DNA of 64,000 bases from NCBI RefSeq assembly GCF_003815655.1, contig NZ_CP033917.1, positions 248,001 through 312,000 on the forward strand, in the 5' to 3' direction. The stretch comes from Chryseobacterium sp. G0201. GTDB taxonomy: Bacteria > Bacteroidota > Bacteroidia > Flavobacteriales > Weeksellaceae. The position numbers and the translations under genes are program-made. Position 1 is the first letter of the stretch. Every line of letters begins with the position of its first letter. The notes under the pieces were generated by a model. That model was not told the DNA's origin and did no database searches. It worked only from the letters and a program-made list of their open reading frames with translations. Positions 27,080-36,377 of this stretch are shown here, one piece after another.

Positions 27080-27192
27080 TTCCAATCTATTTATTACAAA
27101 TTTAAAAAGAACAGAGTTGACGGATGTGTATGGTTTATTACATTGTTTGTATGATTTATTGAAATCTTCTAAAAGCAATAATTTACATTCAG

Positions 27193-27214
27193 TTTGTCAT
27201 TCCGTAGGAATCTA
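27193..27214 (+). repeat. Interspersed repeat (GTCATTCCGTAGGAATCTA family)
   Basis: This is one arm of the family also seen inverted at 31860-31882 and 35155-35177. The core, ATTCCGTAGGAAT, is nearly palindromic. Confidence 0.7.
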
Positions 27215-27351
27215 GACAGTGTTTTTAATATTTAGATTTAGATTTTTCCATGATGACAAAGATTCTGTTTTTCATTCTCATATATTTACACGGATGATTG
27301 TGTTTTATTTGTGTAAAAAATTCGTAGAATTTGCGTTTAGATGAAAATAAA

Positions 27352-27379
27352 AAAGGACGAAGTTTAAACCTCATCCTTT
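27352..27379 (-). terminator. Terminator after hemL
   Basis: The eight-base stem AAGGACGA / TCATCCTT has one mismatch. It lies 22 bases past the hemL stop and a T-run follows on the minus strand. Confidence 0.7.
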
Positions 27380-27400
27380 GTATAATTTATCATTTTAGCT

Positions 27401-28684
27401 TTAAGAATATTCAAATTTTCTGACAGCTTCTAATGTCATATCAATTTCTTTATCTTTGATTGCATCACTGATGAAATATGTCTCATATCCACTTGGCGGA
27501 AGATATATTCCGTTTGTCAGCATTTGATGGAAAAAATTATTAAATAATGAGTGATTTGCTTCCTGTGCTTCATCAAAATTAGAAACTCTATTGATATGGA
27601 AGAAGACAGACATCATCGAACCTTTTCGGTTGATCTTATGAGCAATTCCTTTTTCATTTAAAATTTTTCCAATTTCAAAATCTAAGGTTTCTGTTGTTCT
27701 ATTAAGATTATTGAAGAAAGTTTCATCATTTTTGATCAATTGAAGCGTTTTTAAACCCGCTCTCATTGCCAAAGGATTTCCACTTAAAGTTCCCGCTTGG
27801 TAAACTCCTCCTTTTGGAGCCAGATGATCCATAATTTCGTTTCTACCTGCAAAAGCACCCACCGGAAGTCCTCCTCCGATTACTTTTCCGTAAGTTACTA
27901 AGTCAGCTTTTACATTATATAATTCCTGAGCACCTCCGAAAGCCAATCTGAAACCAGTCATTACCTCATCAAAAATCAATAAAGCTCCGTTTTCGTCACA
28001 GATCTTTCTTAAATTTTGAAGAAAATCATTTTCAGGAAGAACACAACCCATATTTCCGGCAACAGGCTCGATAATTACGGCTGCAATTTCACCTTCATTA
28101 TGACGGAAAAGATCCTTAACCTGCTCAAAATCATTATATCTTGCCAACAAAGTATCTTTTGCAGTTCCTGCCGTTACTCCAGGTGAGTTTGGGTTTCCAA
28201 AAGTAGCTGCACCACTTCCCGCTTTGATCAAAAATGAATCTGAATGACCATGATAACAACCTTCAAATTTCACAATTTTATCTCTTCCCGTAAAACCTCT
28301 TGCCAATCTCACAGCACTCATACAAGCTTCTGTTCCTGAAGAAACCATTCTGATCTGATCGATATTCGGAACATTGTCTACTATAAATTTTGCGATCTCA
28401 GTTTCCAATTCTGTCGGAGCTCCGAAAGAAAAGCCTTTCTCCGCCTGAATTTTTAATGCCTCCAACACTTCTGGATGGGTGTGACCCAAAATTGCGGGAC
28501 CCCAAGAATTGATGTAATCGATGTAAGTGTTATCATCAGCATCTGTAAGGTAAGCGCCTTTTGCTGATTTCATAAAAACAGGAACGCCGCCCACAGATTT
28601 GAATGCGCGTACTGGAGAATTTACTCCTCCGGGAATGTATTTGTAAGCTTCATCGAATAAAGCTGAACTTCTTTGATACTTCAT
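27401..28684 (-). CDS. hemL: Glutamate-1-semialdehyde 2,1-aminomutase
   Basis: This is a 427-residue PLP enzyme of the C5 pathway that converts glutamate-1-semialdehyde to 5-aminolevulinate for heme. The N-terminus [23 protein letters not shown] is diagnostic. The PLP-binding Lys is in [16 protein letters not shown], and the [10 protein letters not shown] and [14 protein letters not shown] blocks are intact. Length and ends fit the family. It is the last gene of a four-gene minus-strand run. The upstream neighbours have no known link to heme. Confidence 0.97.
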   Translation of the reverse strand: MKYQRSSALFDEAYKYIPGGVNSPVRAFKSVGGVPVFMKSAKGAYLTDADDNTYIDYINSWGPAILGHTHPEVLEALKIQAEKGFSFGAPTELETEIAKFIVDNVPNIDQIRMVSSGTEACMSAVRLARGFTGRDKIVKFEGCYHGHSDSFLIKAGSGAATFGNPNSPGVTAGTAKDTLLARYNDFEQVKDLFRHNEGEIAAVIIEPVAGNMGCVLPENDFLQNLRKICDENGALLIFDEVMTGFRLAFGGAQELYNVKADLVTYGKVIGGGLPVGAFAGRNEIMDHLAPKGGVYQAGTLSGNPLAMRAGLKTLQLIKNDETFFNNLNRTTETLDFEIGKILNEKGIAHKINRKGSMMSVFFHINRVSNFDEAQEANHSLFNNFFHQMLTNGIYLPPSGYETYFISDAIKDKEIDMTLEAVRKFEYS

Positions 28685-28705
28685 TTTCTATTTTTTCTTT
28701 ATAAT

Positions 28706-29680
28706 TTACCCTTCGAAATAAGGGGTCCCATCTTCTCCTGCATAGTTTCTCAAACCATTTACCATTTTATAATATAATCTAAAGGTATGTCCGTTTCTCC
28801 AGACATTTCCTTCTGGAAAAAATTGACCTTCCAAGATTTTATTGTTTGGGAAAATTGTTTGATATATTAAATTATTTGGATTGTTTTGATCGGGCTCAGA
28901 AAGAACAACTAATCCTGAACCATCAATTAAACCTATTGATGCATATTTAATTGGATAAACCTGATTAGAATTCTCATCAGCTAATCCAAATAAATTAGAT
29001 GAATTTGTTGTAAGAATGTAAGGTTTTCCGTTATAGAATTGCCATCCGACATAAGCAATTTCAGATGTACTTTTATGCATTCTTTTGGTCTTGGGAATAT
29101 AAATTCCAATATGCGAATCTTTAGAAACAATTTCCAGGAAATTAGCTTTAAAATTGATTTGATAAGCATTTTCATCTTCGTAAGGCTTAATCATTTCTAA
29201 ATCTTCATCATCAAGATCATCCCAAGTTAATTTAATCTCTTTTGGCTCTCCTATATTAGTAGTGATACCTGTTCCCCATCCACGATCTCTAATAGGATAT
29301 CTTTCAGGCTCAATGTATTTGTCAAGCCTCATCTTTGTCTTTATGGAATAATTATAATAGTCAAACCCATCGAAAACTAGATAATTTTCACCATTTATAG
29401 TGATCGGCTTATCAGAAATAAAAGGCATTATGATCGTGGCATTGCTGTCAATTATTCCAAACTTACCGTTTTGTTCAGCATGAAAACCCCTGACAGATTC
29501 ATCATACCAACTTATGCTGTAATATTGCGGCTGTACGGCAATAAATTTGTTAGCATCGCATAATCCCCATAAATTTCCTTTTCTGAAGGGAATATATTTT
29601 TGTTCTTGCGAAAAAAGGGTACACGATATGAAAACTAAAAATACCCATAGATATTTAAAATTTACATTTACTATTTTCAT
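28706..29680 (-). CDS. WG-repeat-like exported protein
   Basis: This 324-residue protein has an N-terminal hydrophobic signal (about residues 8-25, ending near FSQ). Its first part has WG-type beta repeats: FRKGNLWGLCD, then NGKFGIIDSN, and later SSNLFGLADENSNQVYPIKY. Such repeats are common in Bacteroidetes surface or periplasmic proteins, and their role is mostly unknown. The gene starts 16 bases after the glucosaminidase gene and ends 21 bases before hemL, so it is inside the same operon. I infer only an envelope location. Confidence 0.75.
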   Translation of the reverse strand: MKIVNVNFKYLWVFLVFISCTLFSQEQKYIPFRKGNLWGLCDANKFIAVQPQYYSISWYDESVRGFHAEQNGKFGIIDSNATIIMPFISDKPITINGENYLVFDGFDYYNYSIKTKMRLDKYIEPERYPIRDRGWGTGITTNIGEPKEIKLTWDDLDDEDLEMIKPYEDENAYQINFKANFLEIVSKDSHIGIYIPKTKRMHKSTSEIAYVGWQFYNGKPYILTTNSSNLFGLADENSNQVYPIKYASIGLIDGSGLVVLSEPDQNNPNNLIYQTIFPNNKILEGQFFPEGNVWRNGHTFRLYYKMVNGLRNYAGEDGTPYFEG

Positions 29681-29695
29681 GGTTTGGGTTGAGTA

Positions 29696-30763
29696 TTAGT
29701 TTCTAGGTTTTTTGTCAATCAGATAAATTAACTGTCCTGCAGATGGCTGTTGACCTTCATCCATTCTGTTTTTTACGTACAATTTGTGTAATTTAATGCC
29801 GAATTTTTGAGCAATATCGTGCATATCTTCTCCTGCAAGAGCTTTGTAAGTTGCCGTATTTCCATCTGAGTTTTTAGATTCAAGGAAAACAATTTCGTCT
29901 TTCTTTAAAACATCGCTTTCCAATTCATTCCATTTTATTAGTTTACTTTCGCTTACTTTGAATTTATTTGCAATGAACTGAACATTCGTATCTTCAGGAA
30001 TAATGATATATTTTAAGCCGTCATTTGGATGACTTTTAATTAAAATTGAATTAAGGATTTCTGCTTTTGTTTTAATTCTTTCCACTCTTTTTTGCTGTTG
30101 AGCGAAAGAAGTTTGCTTGTAAGGAACATTTACTGTAACAGGATCTTTATCTTTCTTGACAAATTTTGAAGGCTCTAATCTTGCCATGAAAGCTCTGTCA
30201 TCCTTTAAATCAGGATACATTCTAAGAACCGCATATAAAACTTCTTTAGAACTTGTATTATCAAATTCATAGAGTTTATATCTTTCAATTTTACCGATTA
30301 GGATGGAAGCATAACGTGGATTTGTTGCATAACCAGCCTTTTTCAGACCATGAGCCCACGCTTTATAATCTTTCATATCTAAATTGAAAAGACCTGTATA
30401 ATATTTTCTTGTTGATAAAAATATGGAGTGATCTTCGTAAGATTGTCTTGGGTCTTCATACACACGAAAACACTCATTAGGAGCATCGTCGGTATGTTTC
30501 ATGGTTTTCCCTGTCCAGTCTTCTTTACATTTTATTCCGAAGTGATTTTTACCTTCCTGAGCCAATCTGCTCTGTCCGCCGCCAGTCTCAAGAAGTCCTT
30601 GAGCAAGCGTGATAGAAGCAGGAATTTTATACTTTTCCATCTCTTCTACTGCATATTGAGCGAATTTTTGGATGTATTGGTCTTCAGTAGCCCAAGTCTG
30701 AGCCGAGAATTTTGATAAAACTAAAAGGCTTATTAGTAAGAAAAGTCTTTTCATGTTTTTCAA
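29696..30763 (-). CDS. N-acetylglucosaminidase (GH73) with LysM domains
   Basis: This is a 355-residue exported peptidoglycan hydrolase. After a signal peptide (about 1-22) comes a FlgJ-like glucosaminidase domain at about 25-180, with ITLAQGLLETGGGQSRLA including the likely catalytic Glu, FGIKCKEDW and YEDHSIFL. Two LysM modules follow, at about 245-300 (EDTNVQFIANKFKVSESKL) and 305-352 (EDMHDIAQKFGIKLHKLY), and would bind glycan strands. The ATG at 30754 is an alternative start. It is in an operon with the PLP enzyme upstream (7-base gap) and the WG-repeat gene downstream. Confidence 0.9.
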   Translation of the reverse strand: MKNMKRLFLLISLLVLSKFSAQTWATEDQYIQKFAQYAVEEMEKYKIPASITLAQGLLETGGGQSRLAQEGKNHFGIKCKEDWTGKTMKHTDDAPNECFRVYEDPRQSYEDHSIFLSTRKYYTGLFNLDMKDYKAWAHGLKKAGYATNPRYASILIGKIERYKLYEFDNTSSKEVLYAVLRMYPDLKDDRAFMARLEPSKFVKKDKDPVTVNVPYKQTSFAQQQKRVERIKTKAEILNSILIKSHPNDGLKYIIIPEDTNVQFIANKFKVSESKLIKWNELESDVLKKDEIVFLESKNSDGNTATYKALAGEDMHDIAQKFGIKLHKLYVKNRMDEGQQPSAGQLIYLIDKKPRN

Positions 30764-30770
30764 TTTTACT

Positions 30771-31679
30771 TTATATAATTAAATGTCTATTCTGTTTTTC
30801 TAAGAGCAAATTTGCTCCTTCAATTCCTTGTAATCCACCTGTGTGGAAGCACAAAATCTTGCTGTTCTCAGGAAAATATTCTTCATCAATCAGTTGAAAA
30901 ACCTTCTGCATCATCTTTCCTGTATATATCGGCTCTAACGGAATCCCGTATTTCTCCTTGAAATCATTGATAAAACGGATGTTTTCATCTTTTATTTTAC
31001 CATAACCTCCAAAACTTGAATCTATTAGATCAAAATTACTTTTTAAAGTTAATTCAAAGATTTTATTTTCTAAAGAAGCATCGTCAACTACCTTAAATCC
31101 TATAACTTTCTGATTCTCTTCACAAAATTTTGAAATCCCTGCAATTGTACCTCCTGTTCCAACTGCGGTGCAAAGATAATCAAAATCTTTTGTTTCGTTA
31201 TTGAGCATCATTTTTACGCCCTGTACAGCATCCTCATTGGTTCCACCTTCCGGAACGATCAACGCATTGGGAAATTCCTGCTGTAAAAATTCTGATAATT
31301 TTTCTTTGTTTCGGTATTCTTCTCGGGTGATGAATTTTAAATTCATACCGTTTCTTTTTGCGAAAACTAATGTGGGATTATCTCGCCATTTATCTTTTAA
31401 TTCTTCTCCTCTAATAATTCCCAATGTTGGAATTCCTGCCAAATTTCCGACAGCAGAAACAGCAGAGATATGGTTTGAAAATGCTCCGCCAAAGGTTATG
31501 ATATAAGGTTTTTCAGGATTTTGATTTAAATAATTATTGATATTATAAAAAAGCTTCCAATATTTATTTCCTGAAATTTGAGGATGAACAAGGTCTTCTC
31601 TTTTAATTAAAAGTTTTATGTTTTTGTTGATGGAGATTTCCTGAATGGGGATTTTTTCTGTAGGGAGTTGTAATAGCAT
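30771..31679 (-). CDS. PLP-dependent D-cysteine desulfhydrase / ACC deaminase-like enzyme
   Basis: I choose the ATG at 31679 (MLLQLPTEKIPIQEISINKN; 302 residues). The longer frame starts in repeat-like DNA. This is a fold-type II PLP enzyme. The PLP Lys lies in DLVHPQISGNKYWKL, the Ser/His of FGGAFSNHISAVSA follows, and the phosphate-binding loop is AVGTGGTIAGI. Family members degrade D-cysteine or 1-aminocyclopropane-1-carboxylate, and the sequence alone does not settle which. D-cysteine use is the safer guess. It is the first gene of the run that ends with hemL. Confidence 0.85.
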   Translation of the reverse strand: MLLQLPTEKIPIQEISINKNIKLLIKREDLVHPQISGNKYWKLFYNINNYLNQNPEKPYIITFGGAFSNHISAVSAVGNLAGIPTLGIIRGEELKDKWRDNPTLVFAKRNGMNLKFITREEYRNKEKLSEFLQQEFPNALIVPEGGTNEDAVQGVKMMLNNETKDFDYLCTAVGTGGTIAGISKFCEENQKVIGFKVVDDASLENKIFELTLKSNFDLIDSSFGGYGKIKDENIRFINDFKEKYGIPLEPIYTGKMMQKVFQLIDEEYFPENSKILCFHTGGLQGIEGANLLLEKQNRHLII

Positions 31680-32003
31680 ATTTTTTAACGCTAGGTTCGC
31701 AAGGTTTAATTTAACAAAAATAATACTTTTTAATTTTGCAAATACGTTTGACGAATCTTCGACTACACTCAGCAAAGAAAGTTTTATTTTCCATAAAGTT
31801 TGTCATCCAGCGGAACGAAGTGGAGTCTCGATCTATACTTGTAATTAAAAAGCATTGTTTAGATTCCTACGGAATGACAAAAGTAATGTTGTTTTTTCTC
31901 CCACAGATTTCACAGATTTGCACAGATGATTAAGGATGTTTTTATTTCAAATATTCTCGCAATTTTCAAAAACTTATAACTCCTAACTTATAATCTATAA
32001 CTA
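31680..32003. other. Gene-free region with repeat arms
   Basis: About 320 bases carry remnants of interspersed repeats: an arm near 31797-31834 beginning TTTGTCATCCAGCGGAACG, and an inverted arm TAGATTCCTACGGAATGAC at 31860-31882. The two enclose a short AT-rich loop. No coding frame is supported. Confidence 0.55.
31797..31882. repeat. Paired arms of the GTCATTCCGTAGGAATC repeat family
   Basis: The left arm is diverged (GTCATCCAGCGGAACGAAG) and the right arm (TAGATTCCTACGGAATGACA) matches the copies at 27193 and 35155. The inverted placement suggests a foldable unit about 85 bases long. Confidence 0.6.
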
Positions 32004-32330
32004 TTAAAGATATTTCCTAAAGCTCCAGAATTTTCTTTTTTTGAGATAATTTAAATCAGATTCATTGGTGTAAGCTTCTCTTTCGAAAGAGATTCTTTTG
32101 TAGGCTTGATAACTGTCTTTTAGCTTAAAAACCCAGTAATAATATTCGATGACGTAGAAAATGTAGAAGAAAACAATGAGCATTTCCAGCTGTTGTCTGA
32201 GATGGATTTTTTCGTGATTGATAAGTATTTTATTTTCCTTATCTTCGGGTTTCCTTACGAAGATAAAGGGAAAAAGAGCGATGCCATTAATTTTAAGTTT
32301 TTTTAATGGCTTTTGGCACACAATTATCAT
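32004..32330 (-). CDS. Small membrane protein with an HExxH motif
   Basis: This is a 108-residue protein. It carries HEKIH (HExxH) at about residues 39-43, directly before a hydrophobic segment (MLIVFFYIFYVIEYYYWVF), and a downstream Glu in ISFEREAY. That order resembles the zinc site of M48/M56 membrane peptidases reduced to a minimum. The N-terminus has a weakly hydrophobic stretch. It seems to stand alone, with no MecI/BlaI-like regulator beside it. Peptidase activity is an inference from the motif only. Confidence 0.7.
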   Translation of the reverse strand: MIIVCQKPLKKLKINGIALFPFIFVRKPEDKENKILINHEKIHLRQQLEMLIVFFYIFYVIEYYYWVFKLKDSYQAYKRISFEREAYTNESDLNYLKKRKFWSFRKYL

Positions 32331-32367
32331 AATAACAAATATAAAGTTTTTTGACTTAGAGATTTAA

Positions 32368-32553
<186 letters not shown>

Positions 32554-32554
32554 A

Positions 32555-33082
32555 ATGAAAAAATATATTTTTATTTTGTTAGCTGCGGCTACTTTGAGTT
32601 TAACGTCTTGTAGTCCTTTTCAAGTGCGTTCAGACTACGCCGAAACTGCCAATTTCACTTCTTACAAGACTTATAAAATAAGAATTGATGATTTGAAACT
32701 GAATGATATTGATAAAGACAGAGTGTTGAACGAGTTGTCTAAGCAACTACAGACAAAAGGTCTTCAATCGGGCGAAAATCCTGATCTGATCGTTAATGTA
32801 AAAGCAAACCATAAAAAAGTTACAGATATCAACAATACTTCTCCTTACGGAATGTACGGTTGGGGCGGACCTTTCGGATGGGGTGTCGGAATGAGCAGAA
32901 CTTGGACGAGCAATTATAATGAAGGTGCGATCATTGTTGATCTTGTAGATGCAAAATCTCAAAAATTGGTTTGGCAAGGTATCGGAAGCGGAATTTCTGT
33001 TGATTCTCCGAAAGCGAAACAAAGACAGATTCCTGAGATCATGGCTGAGATTATGAAAAATTATCCTCCTCAGAGAAAATAA
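32555..33082 (+). CDS. DUF4136 family lipoprotein
   Basis: I use the ATG at 32555, giving 175 residues that begin with a lipoprotein signal (ATLSLTSC). The mature part, FTSYKTYKIRIDDLKLND through AEIMKNYPPQ, matches the DUF4136 pattern: a beta-rich core, a Gly/Trp-rich insert (YGWGGPFGWGVGMSRTW) and a Pro-rich end. The family is envelope-associated, without an assigned biochemical role. The gene overlaps no neighbour and follows the DUF5522 gene by one base. Confidence 0.88.
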   Translation: MKKYIFILLAAATLSLTSCSPFQVRSDYAETANFTSYKTYKIRIDDLKLNDIDKDRVLNELSKQLQTKGLQSGENPDLIVNVKANHKKVTDINNTSPYGMYGWGGPFGWGVGMSRTWTSNYNEGAIIVDLVDAKSQKLVWQGIGSGISVDSPKAKQRQIPEIMAEIMKNYPPQRK

Positions 33083-33290
33083 TCAAGATTTAAATCAATC
33101 AAATATATTTAAAGTCAATGCAAATTTTTTGTGTTGGCTTTTTTGTTTCTCATAATCAAAATGTCAGCACCATTTCTTTACAAGTTTAAAGTATCATTGA
33201 AAAGTAAAATGCAATGCCTATTAAAATTAACAGTAACGTAATTTTTTATTCATAAAAATGTGGTAATCTTACTAACCAAATTATATTAAT

Positions 33291-35084
33291 ATGAAAAAAA
33301 TCATCTTATTTCTTGTATTCTCTGGATATATTACTGCTCAGGCTCCTGCAGGATATTACAATTCGGCTAATGGATTAACCGGAGCATCTTTGAAAACCGC
33401 CTTGAGCTCGATCATCACAAATGGTCATCAAGATAAAGGTTACAGCGGACTTTGGACAGGCTACAAAACAACCGACATCGACAAAAACTACGAAAATGAT
33501 GGTTCTATTTTAGATATTTACTCTGAAAAGCCAACAACCACAGATCCTTATAAATACACTCCGGGAACCAATCAGTGTGGTACTTACTCAGTTGAAGGAA
33601 ACTGCTATAATCGTGAGCATATTGTTCCGCAAAGCTTGTTTAATGAAGCTTCGCCAATGGTTTCTGATATCAACTTCATCAGAGCTACGGATGGAAAAGT
33701 GAACGGAATGAGAAGTAATTATCCTTTTGGGAAAGTAGGAACAGCAACTTTTACTTCTAAAAACGGTTCAAAACTTGGAAATTCAGTTTCTTCAGGATAT
33801 GCAGGGACGGTTTTTGAGCCAATCGATGAGTTTAAAGGTGATGTTGCTAGAATGATCTTCTATTTTGTGACTCGTTATCAAAGTAAACTTTCAACTTTTT
33901 CTTCAGGAAATATGTTAGGAAGTACTACTTTTCCTGGATTGCAGACTTGGGAACTGAACGTTTTATTGGCTTGGCATAATCAAGACCCGGTTTCTCAGGC
34001 GGAGATCAACAGAAATAATGCTTCTTATAGTTATCAGGGAAATAGAAATCCGTTTATTGATAATCCAAGTTATGTGAATCAGATCTGGGGTTCTCAGCAA
34101 CCTTCGACGGATACGCAGGCTCCGACAACTGTTACAGGCTTAACTATTCCATCAAAAACATCAAACAGTATTTCACTTTCCTGGAATGCTTCAACAGATA
34201 ATGTTGGAGTTGCTTCATACAATGTGTATATGAACGGAAGTCTGAAAACTACGGTAAGTTCAACCTCAACAACAGTTTCAGGATTAACTCCTTCTACGAC
34301 TTACAATTTTTATGTTGTAGCAAAAGATGCGGCAGGAAATTCTTCATCAAACAACTCAACAGTTTCGGGAACAACCAATGCGGGAACTACTACTCCATCA
34401 ACAAATTGTGTGAATGAAACTTTTGAAACCATTCCGGCAAGCAGTGCATCTTCTTACTCCACAAGAACCTGGACGAACGGAGGAATTACTTGGACAGCAA
34501 CAGACTCCAGAACAGACCAAACAATTTCTACAAAAGCGATTACGGTAAGAGACGGTTCGTTAAAATCAAGCTCTTCTGCTAATGGAATTGGTTCTTTAAC
34601 GGTAACCACTCAATTGAAATTTACAGGAAGTAGCGGAACTTTCAATGTTCTGGTAAATGGTGCAACAGTGGGAACTGTCCCTTACAGTACGACAGCTGTT
34701 ACAACAACAATCAGTAATATTAATGTTTCAGGAAACGTGGTTGTGAGTTTAGAAAATAATTCATCAAGTGACAGAGTTGCGATTGATAATTTAAATTGGA
34801 CTTGCTATTCTGAAACGGCAAAACAAGGTGTTTCTTCTTTGAAAAAATCTGAGATTAATGATTTGCAAATCTATCCGAATCCGGTTTCTAATCAGGAGAT
34901 TTTTGTAAAAGGTGAGACTCAAAATATTACAAAAGCTGAGATCTATAATTTACAGGGAAAAGTGATGCAGACAATTTATCAACCTTTTAAAAACAGTAGA
35001 AATTCTCTTAAAATTAAACATATGGAGCAGGGAATTTATATTTTAAAACTGGATAATACGGCATTGAAATTTGTGGTACAGTAA
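33291..35084 (+). CDS. Secreted endonuclease I with FnIII and T9SS sorting domains
   Basis: This is a 597-residue extracellular nuclease. A signal peptide (1-17) is followed by an endonuclease I (EndA/NucM-like) domain at about 20-265, with the catalytic NREHIVPQSLFN and INFIRATDGKVNGMRSNYPFG. A fibronectin type III domain lies at about 275-365 and a beta-sandwich at about 372-505. The type A T9SS C-terminal domain (about 525-597) has YPNPVSNQEI, AEIYNLQGKVM and GIYILKL. The protein should pass the outer membrane through T9SS, which fits the gldB and gldC genes later in the window. It probably scavenges DNA or RNA outside the cell. It is monocistronic. Confidence 0.95.
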   Translation: MKKIILFLVFSGYITAQAPAGYYNSANGLTGASLKTALSSIITNGHQDKGYSGLWTGYKTTDIDKNYENDGSILDIYSEKPTTTDPYKYTPGTNQCGTYSVEGNCYNREHIVPQSLFNEASPMVSDINFIRATDGKVNGMRSNYPFGKVGTATFTSKNGSKLGNSVSSGYAGTVFEPIDEFKGDVARMIFYFVTRYQSKLSTFSSGNMLGSTTFPGLQTWELNVLLAWHNQDPVSQAEINRNNASYSYQGNRNPFIDNPSYVNQIWGSQQPSTDTQAPTTVTGLTIPSKTSNSISLSWNASTDNVGVASYNVYMNGSLKTTVSSTSTTVSGLTPSTTYNFYVVAKDAAGNSSSNNSTVSGTTNAGTTTPSTNCVNETFETIPASSASSYSTRTWTNGGITWTATDSRTDQTISTKAITVRDGSLKSSSSANGIGSLTVTTQLKFTGSSGTFNVLVNGATVGTVPYSTTAVTTTISNINVSGNVVVSLENNSSSDRVAIDNLNWTCYSETAKQGVSSLKKSEINDLQIYPNPVSNQEIFVKGETQNITKAEIYNLQGKVMQTIYQPFKNSRNSLKIKHMEQGIYILKLDNTALKFVVQ

Positions 35085-35154
35085 GAATTTAGAAAAATTT
35101 AAATCCATTTTTGTCACTTGTGAAGAAACTCAGCAATAATTTAATAGCTAAGTT

Positions 35155-35233
35155 TAGATTCCTACGGAATGACAAAGTAGATGGTAAAAATTGAGGTTGA
35201 GATTGCTTCGTCGCTTACTCTCCTCGCAATGAC
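35155..35233. repeat. Two repeat arms of different families side by side
   Basis: TAGATTCCTACGGAATGAC at 35155-35177 belongs to the GTCATTCCGTAGG family. The arm at 35199-35233 (GATTGCTTCGTCGCTTAC through CGCAATGAC) belongs to the CATTGCGAGGAGC family. Each lacks its matching second arm nearby. Confidence 0.75.
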
Positions 35234-35236
35234 AAA

Positions 35237-35270
35237 AAAAAGACTTCTCTTTGATAAGGGAAGTCTTTTT
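35237..35270 (-). terminator. Terminator at the end of the T6SS-associated run
   Basis: The perfect 11-base stem AAAAAGACTTC / GAAGTCTTTTT lies 28 bases past the stop at 35298. It would end transcription of the long minus-strand series that starts at vgrG. Confidence 0.85.
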
Positions 35271-35297
35271 AACTTTAGTTTTCTTCTTTTATATTAA

Positions 35298-35651
35298 TTA
35301 CTTACGTTTGACGTATTTATTTTCTATACCTTGATACGTGATTGTTAAAGTGTCGCTTTTAATTACGTAATCCGTTTCATCTTTTTCATTGGTTGCTTTG
35401 TCGACGGCGATTATTTTATGATCTTTGACTGTATAAGTTGATTCCAAGGTGTTTTGCATTTTGCCTTCGCCAACATACTGAATAAATTTCCCGTCAGCTT
35501 TAAATTCCAAAACAATCTTTCCCATTGTATCTGCTGTTTCTGAGTCTCTAAGCATTCCGTCCCATTTACCAATAAGTTTTGGGTCTTCATTTTTTTGTGA
35601 GCTGCAGCTTAAAGCCATTAAACAACTGAAAATAATCAATAGGTTTTTCAT
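35298..35651 (-). CDS. Small lipocalin-like lipoprotein
   Basis: This 117-residue protein has a lipoprotein signal (CLMALSC, Cys16). The mature part, KLIGKWDGML ... ADGKFIQYVGEG ... YTVKDHKIIAV, follows the pattern of small lipocalin-like beta-barrel domains. It lies 49 bases downstream of the next gene up, at the end of the T6SS-associated run, before a strong terminator. It may belong to that run as an immunity-type or accessory lipoprotein, but this rests on position only. Confidence 0.72.
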   Translation of the reverse strand: MKNLLIIFSCLMALSCSSQKNEDPKLIGKWDGMLRDSETADTMGKIVLEFKADGKFIQYVGEGKMQNTLESTYTVKDHKIIAVDKATNEKDETDYVIKSDTLTITYQGIENKYVKRK

Positions 35652-35700
35652 TTTTAAAAAATTTGGTTATTATGTTTAGAAAATCAGACTTACTTAGGTT

Positions 35701-36354
35701 TTATTTCATGTAATTATACCATGGAGATTCTTTTGGAGCAGGATATTTCAGTCCAAAAACTACATTATTTCTGTAAGCTTCTTTTGTAACAGACAAGTAC
35801 TGATTTTTAATAGTGCCATCAGATTCTATAGAAATACTCAATATATAATAAGAATTGTCTTTGTCCCAAAAGAAAGACGTTGGATATTGAAATGTATCCG
35901 GCTCGTTTTTGATCCAGACAACATCATTTGGAAATTGATTTTTAAGATTTGTAAATATCTGCTTAGAAGCCTTTGCATCTACATGTGCTTTATCGATAAT
36001 TTGGGTTGTAGGTTTTCCGTTTCCTTTTAAAATTTTATCAACAAACTGCAAGGAATATTTGGGATCTGCATGGGTTTGTATGGCAGCAACCTTATTTTTA
36101 TAAACCGTAATTCTGGTTCCCAAATTTTGATCTAAGGCGATATTGCCATAGGTTATATTTTTATTTTCATCGGCATAATACTGGATCACACTTTTTTCAG
36201 GAGTTTCATCCTTTAGGAAAATATTTTTGTTTTCAAAATCGTATTTTTTAGCATCTTCTCCTAAAGAAACCGATGTTAAATCAAAGGATTTACTTTCACA
36301 GCAAAGGTTTACTAATGCTATTAAAATTAATAATCCGTAATGTTTTGCTTTCAT
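35701..36354 (-). CDS. Exported protein of unknown function in the T6SS island
   Basis: This is a 217-residue protein with an N-terminal signal ending in ALVNLCCESKS, where the double Cys fits a lipobox. I recognise no domain. It is mixed alpha/beta with several aromatic strands (SVIQYYADENKNITYGN and ILSISIESDG). It lies 23 bases downstream of the DUF3592-like membrane protein gene and reads in the same direction as the T6SS cargo genes. A periplasmic lipoprotein at this place could be an immunity protein, which is an inference from position. Confidence 0.68.
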   Translation of the reverse strand: MKAKHYGLLILIALVNLCCESKSFDLTSVSLGEDAKKYDFENKNIFLKDETPEKSVIQYYADENKNITYGNIALDQNLGTRITVYKNKVAAIQTHADPKYSLQFVDKILKGNGKPTTQIIDKAHVDAKASKQIFTNLKNQFPNDVVWIKNEPDTFQYPTSFFWDKDNSYYILSISIESDGTIKNQYLSVTKEAYRNNVVFGLKYPAPKESPWYNYMK

Positions 36355-36377
36355 AATATTTGTATTAATCTATTTTA

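Larger units (their letters stand above)
27080..27400. other. Intergenic region with a repeat and the hemL terminator
   Basis: About 320 bases lie between two minus-strand genes. They hold the start region of the exported amidohydrolase, one copy of the TTTGTCATTCCGTAGGAATC repeat at 27193-27214 and the terminator at 27352-27379. I see no supported gene. Confidence 0.5.

Noticed and set aside
31680..31775. N-terminal extension of the D-cysteine desulfhydrase-like enzyme
   Set aside because: The extra 32 codons lie in repeat-like DNA, and the family normally starts just before the segment at MLLQLPTEKIPIQ.
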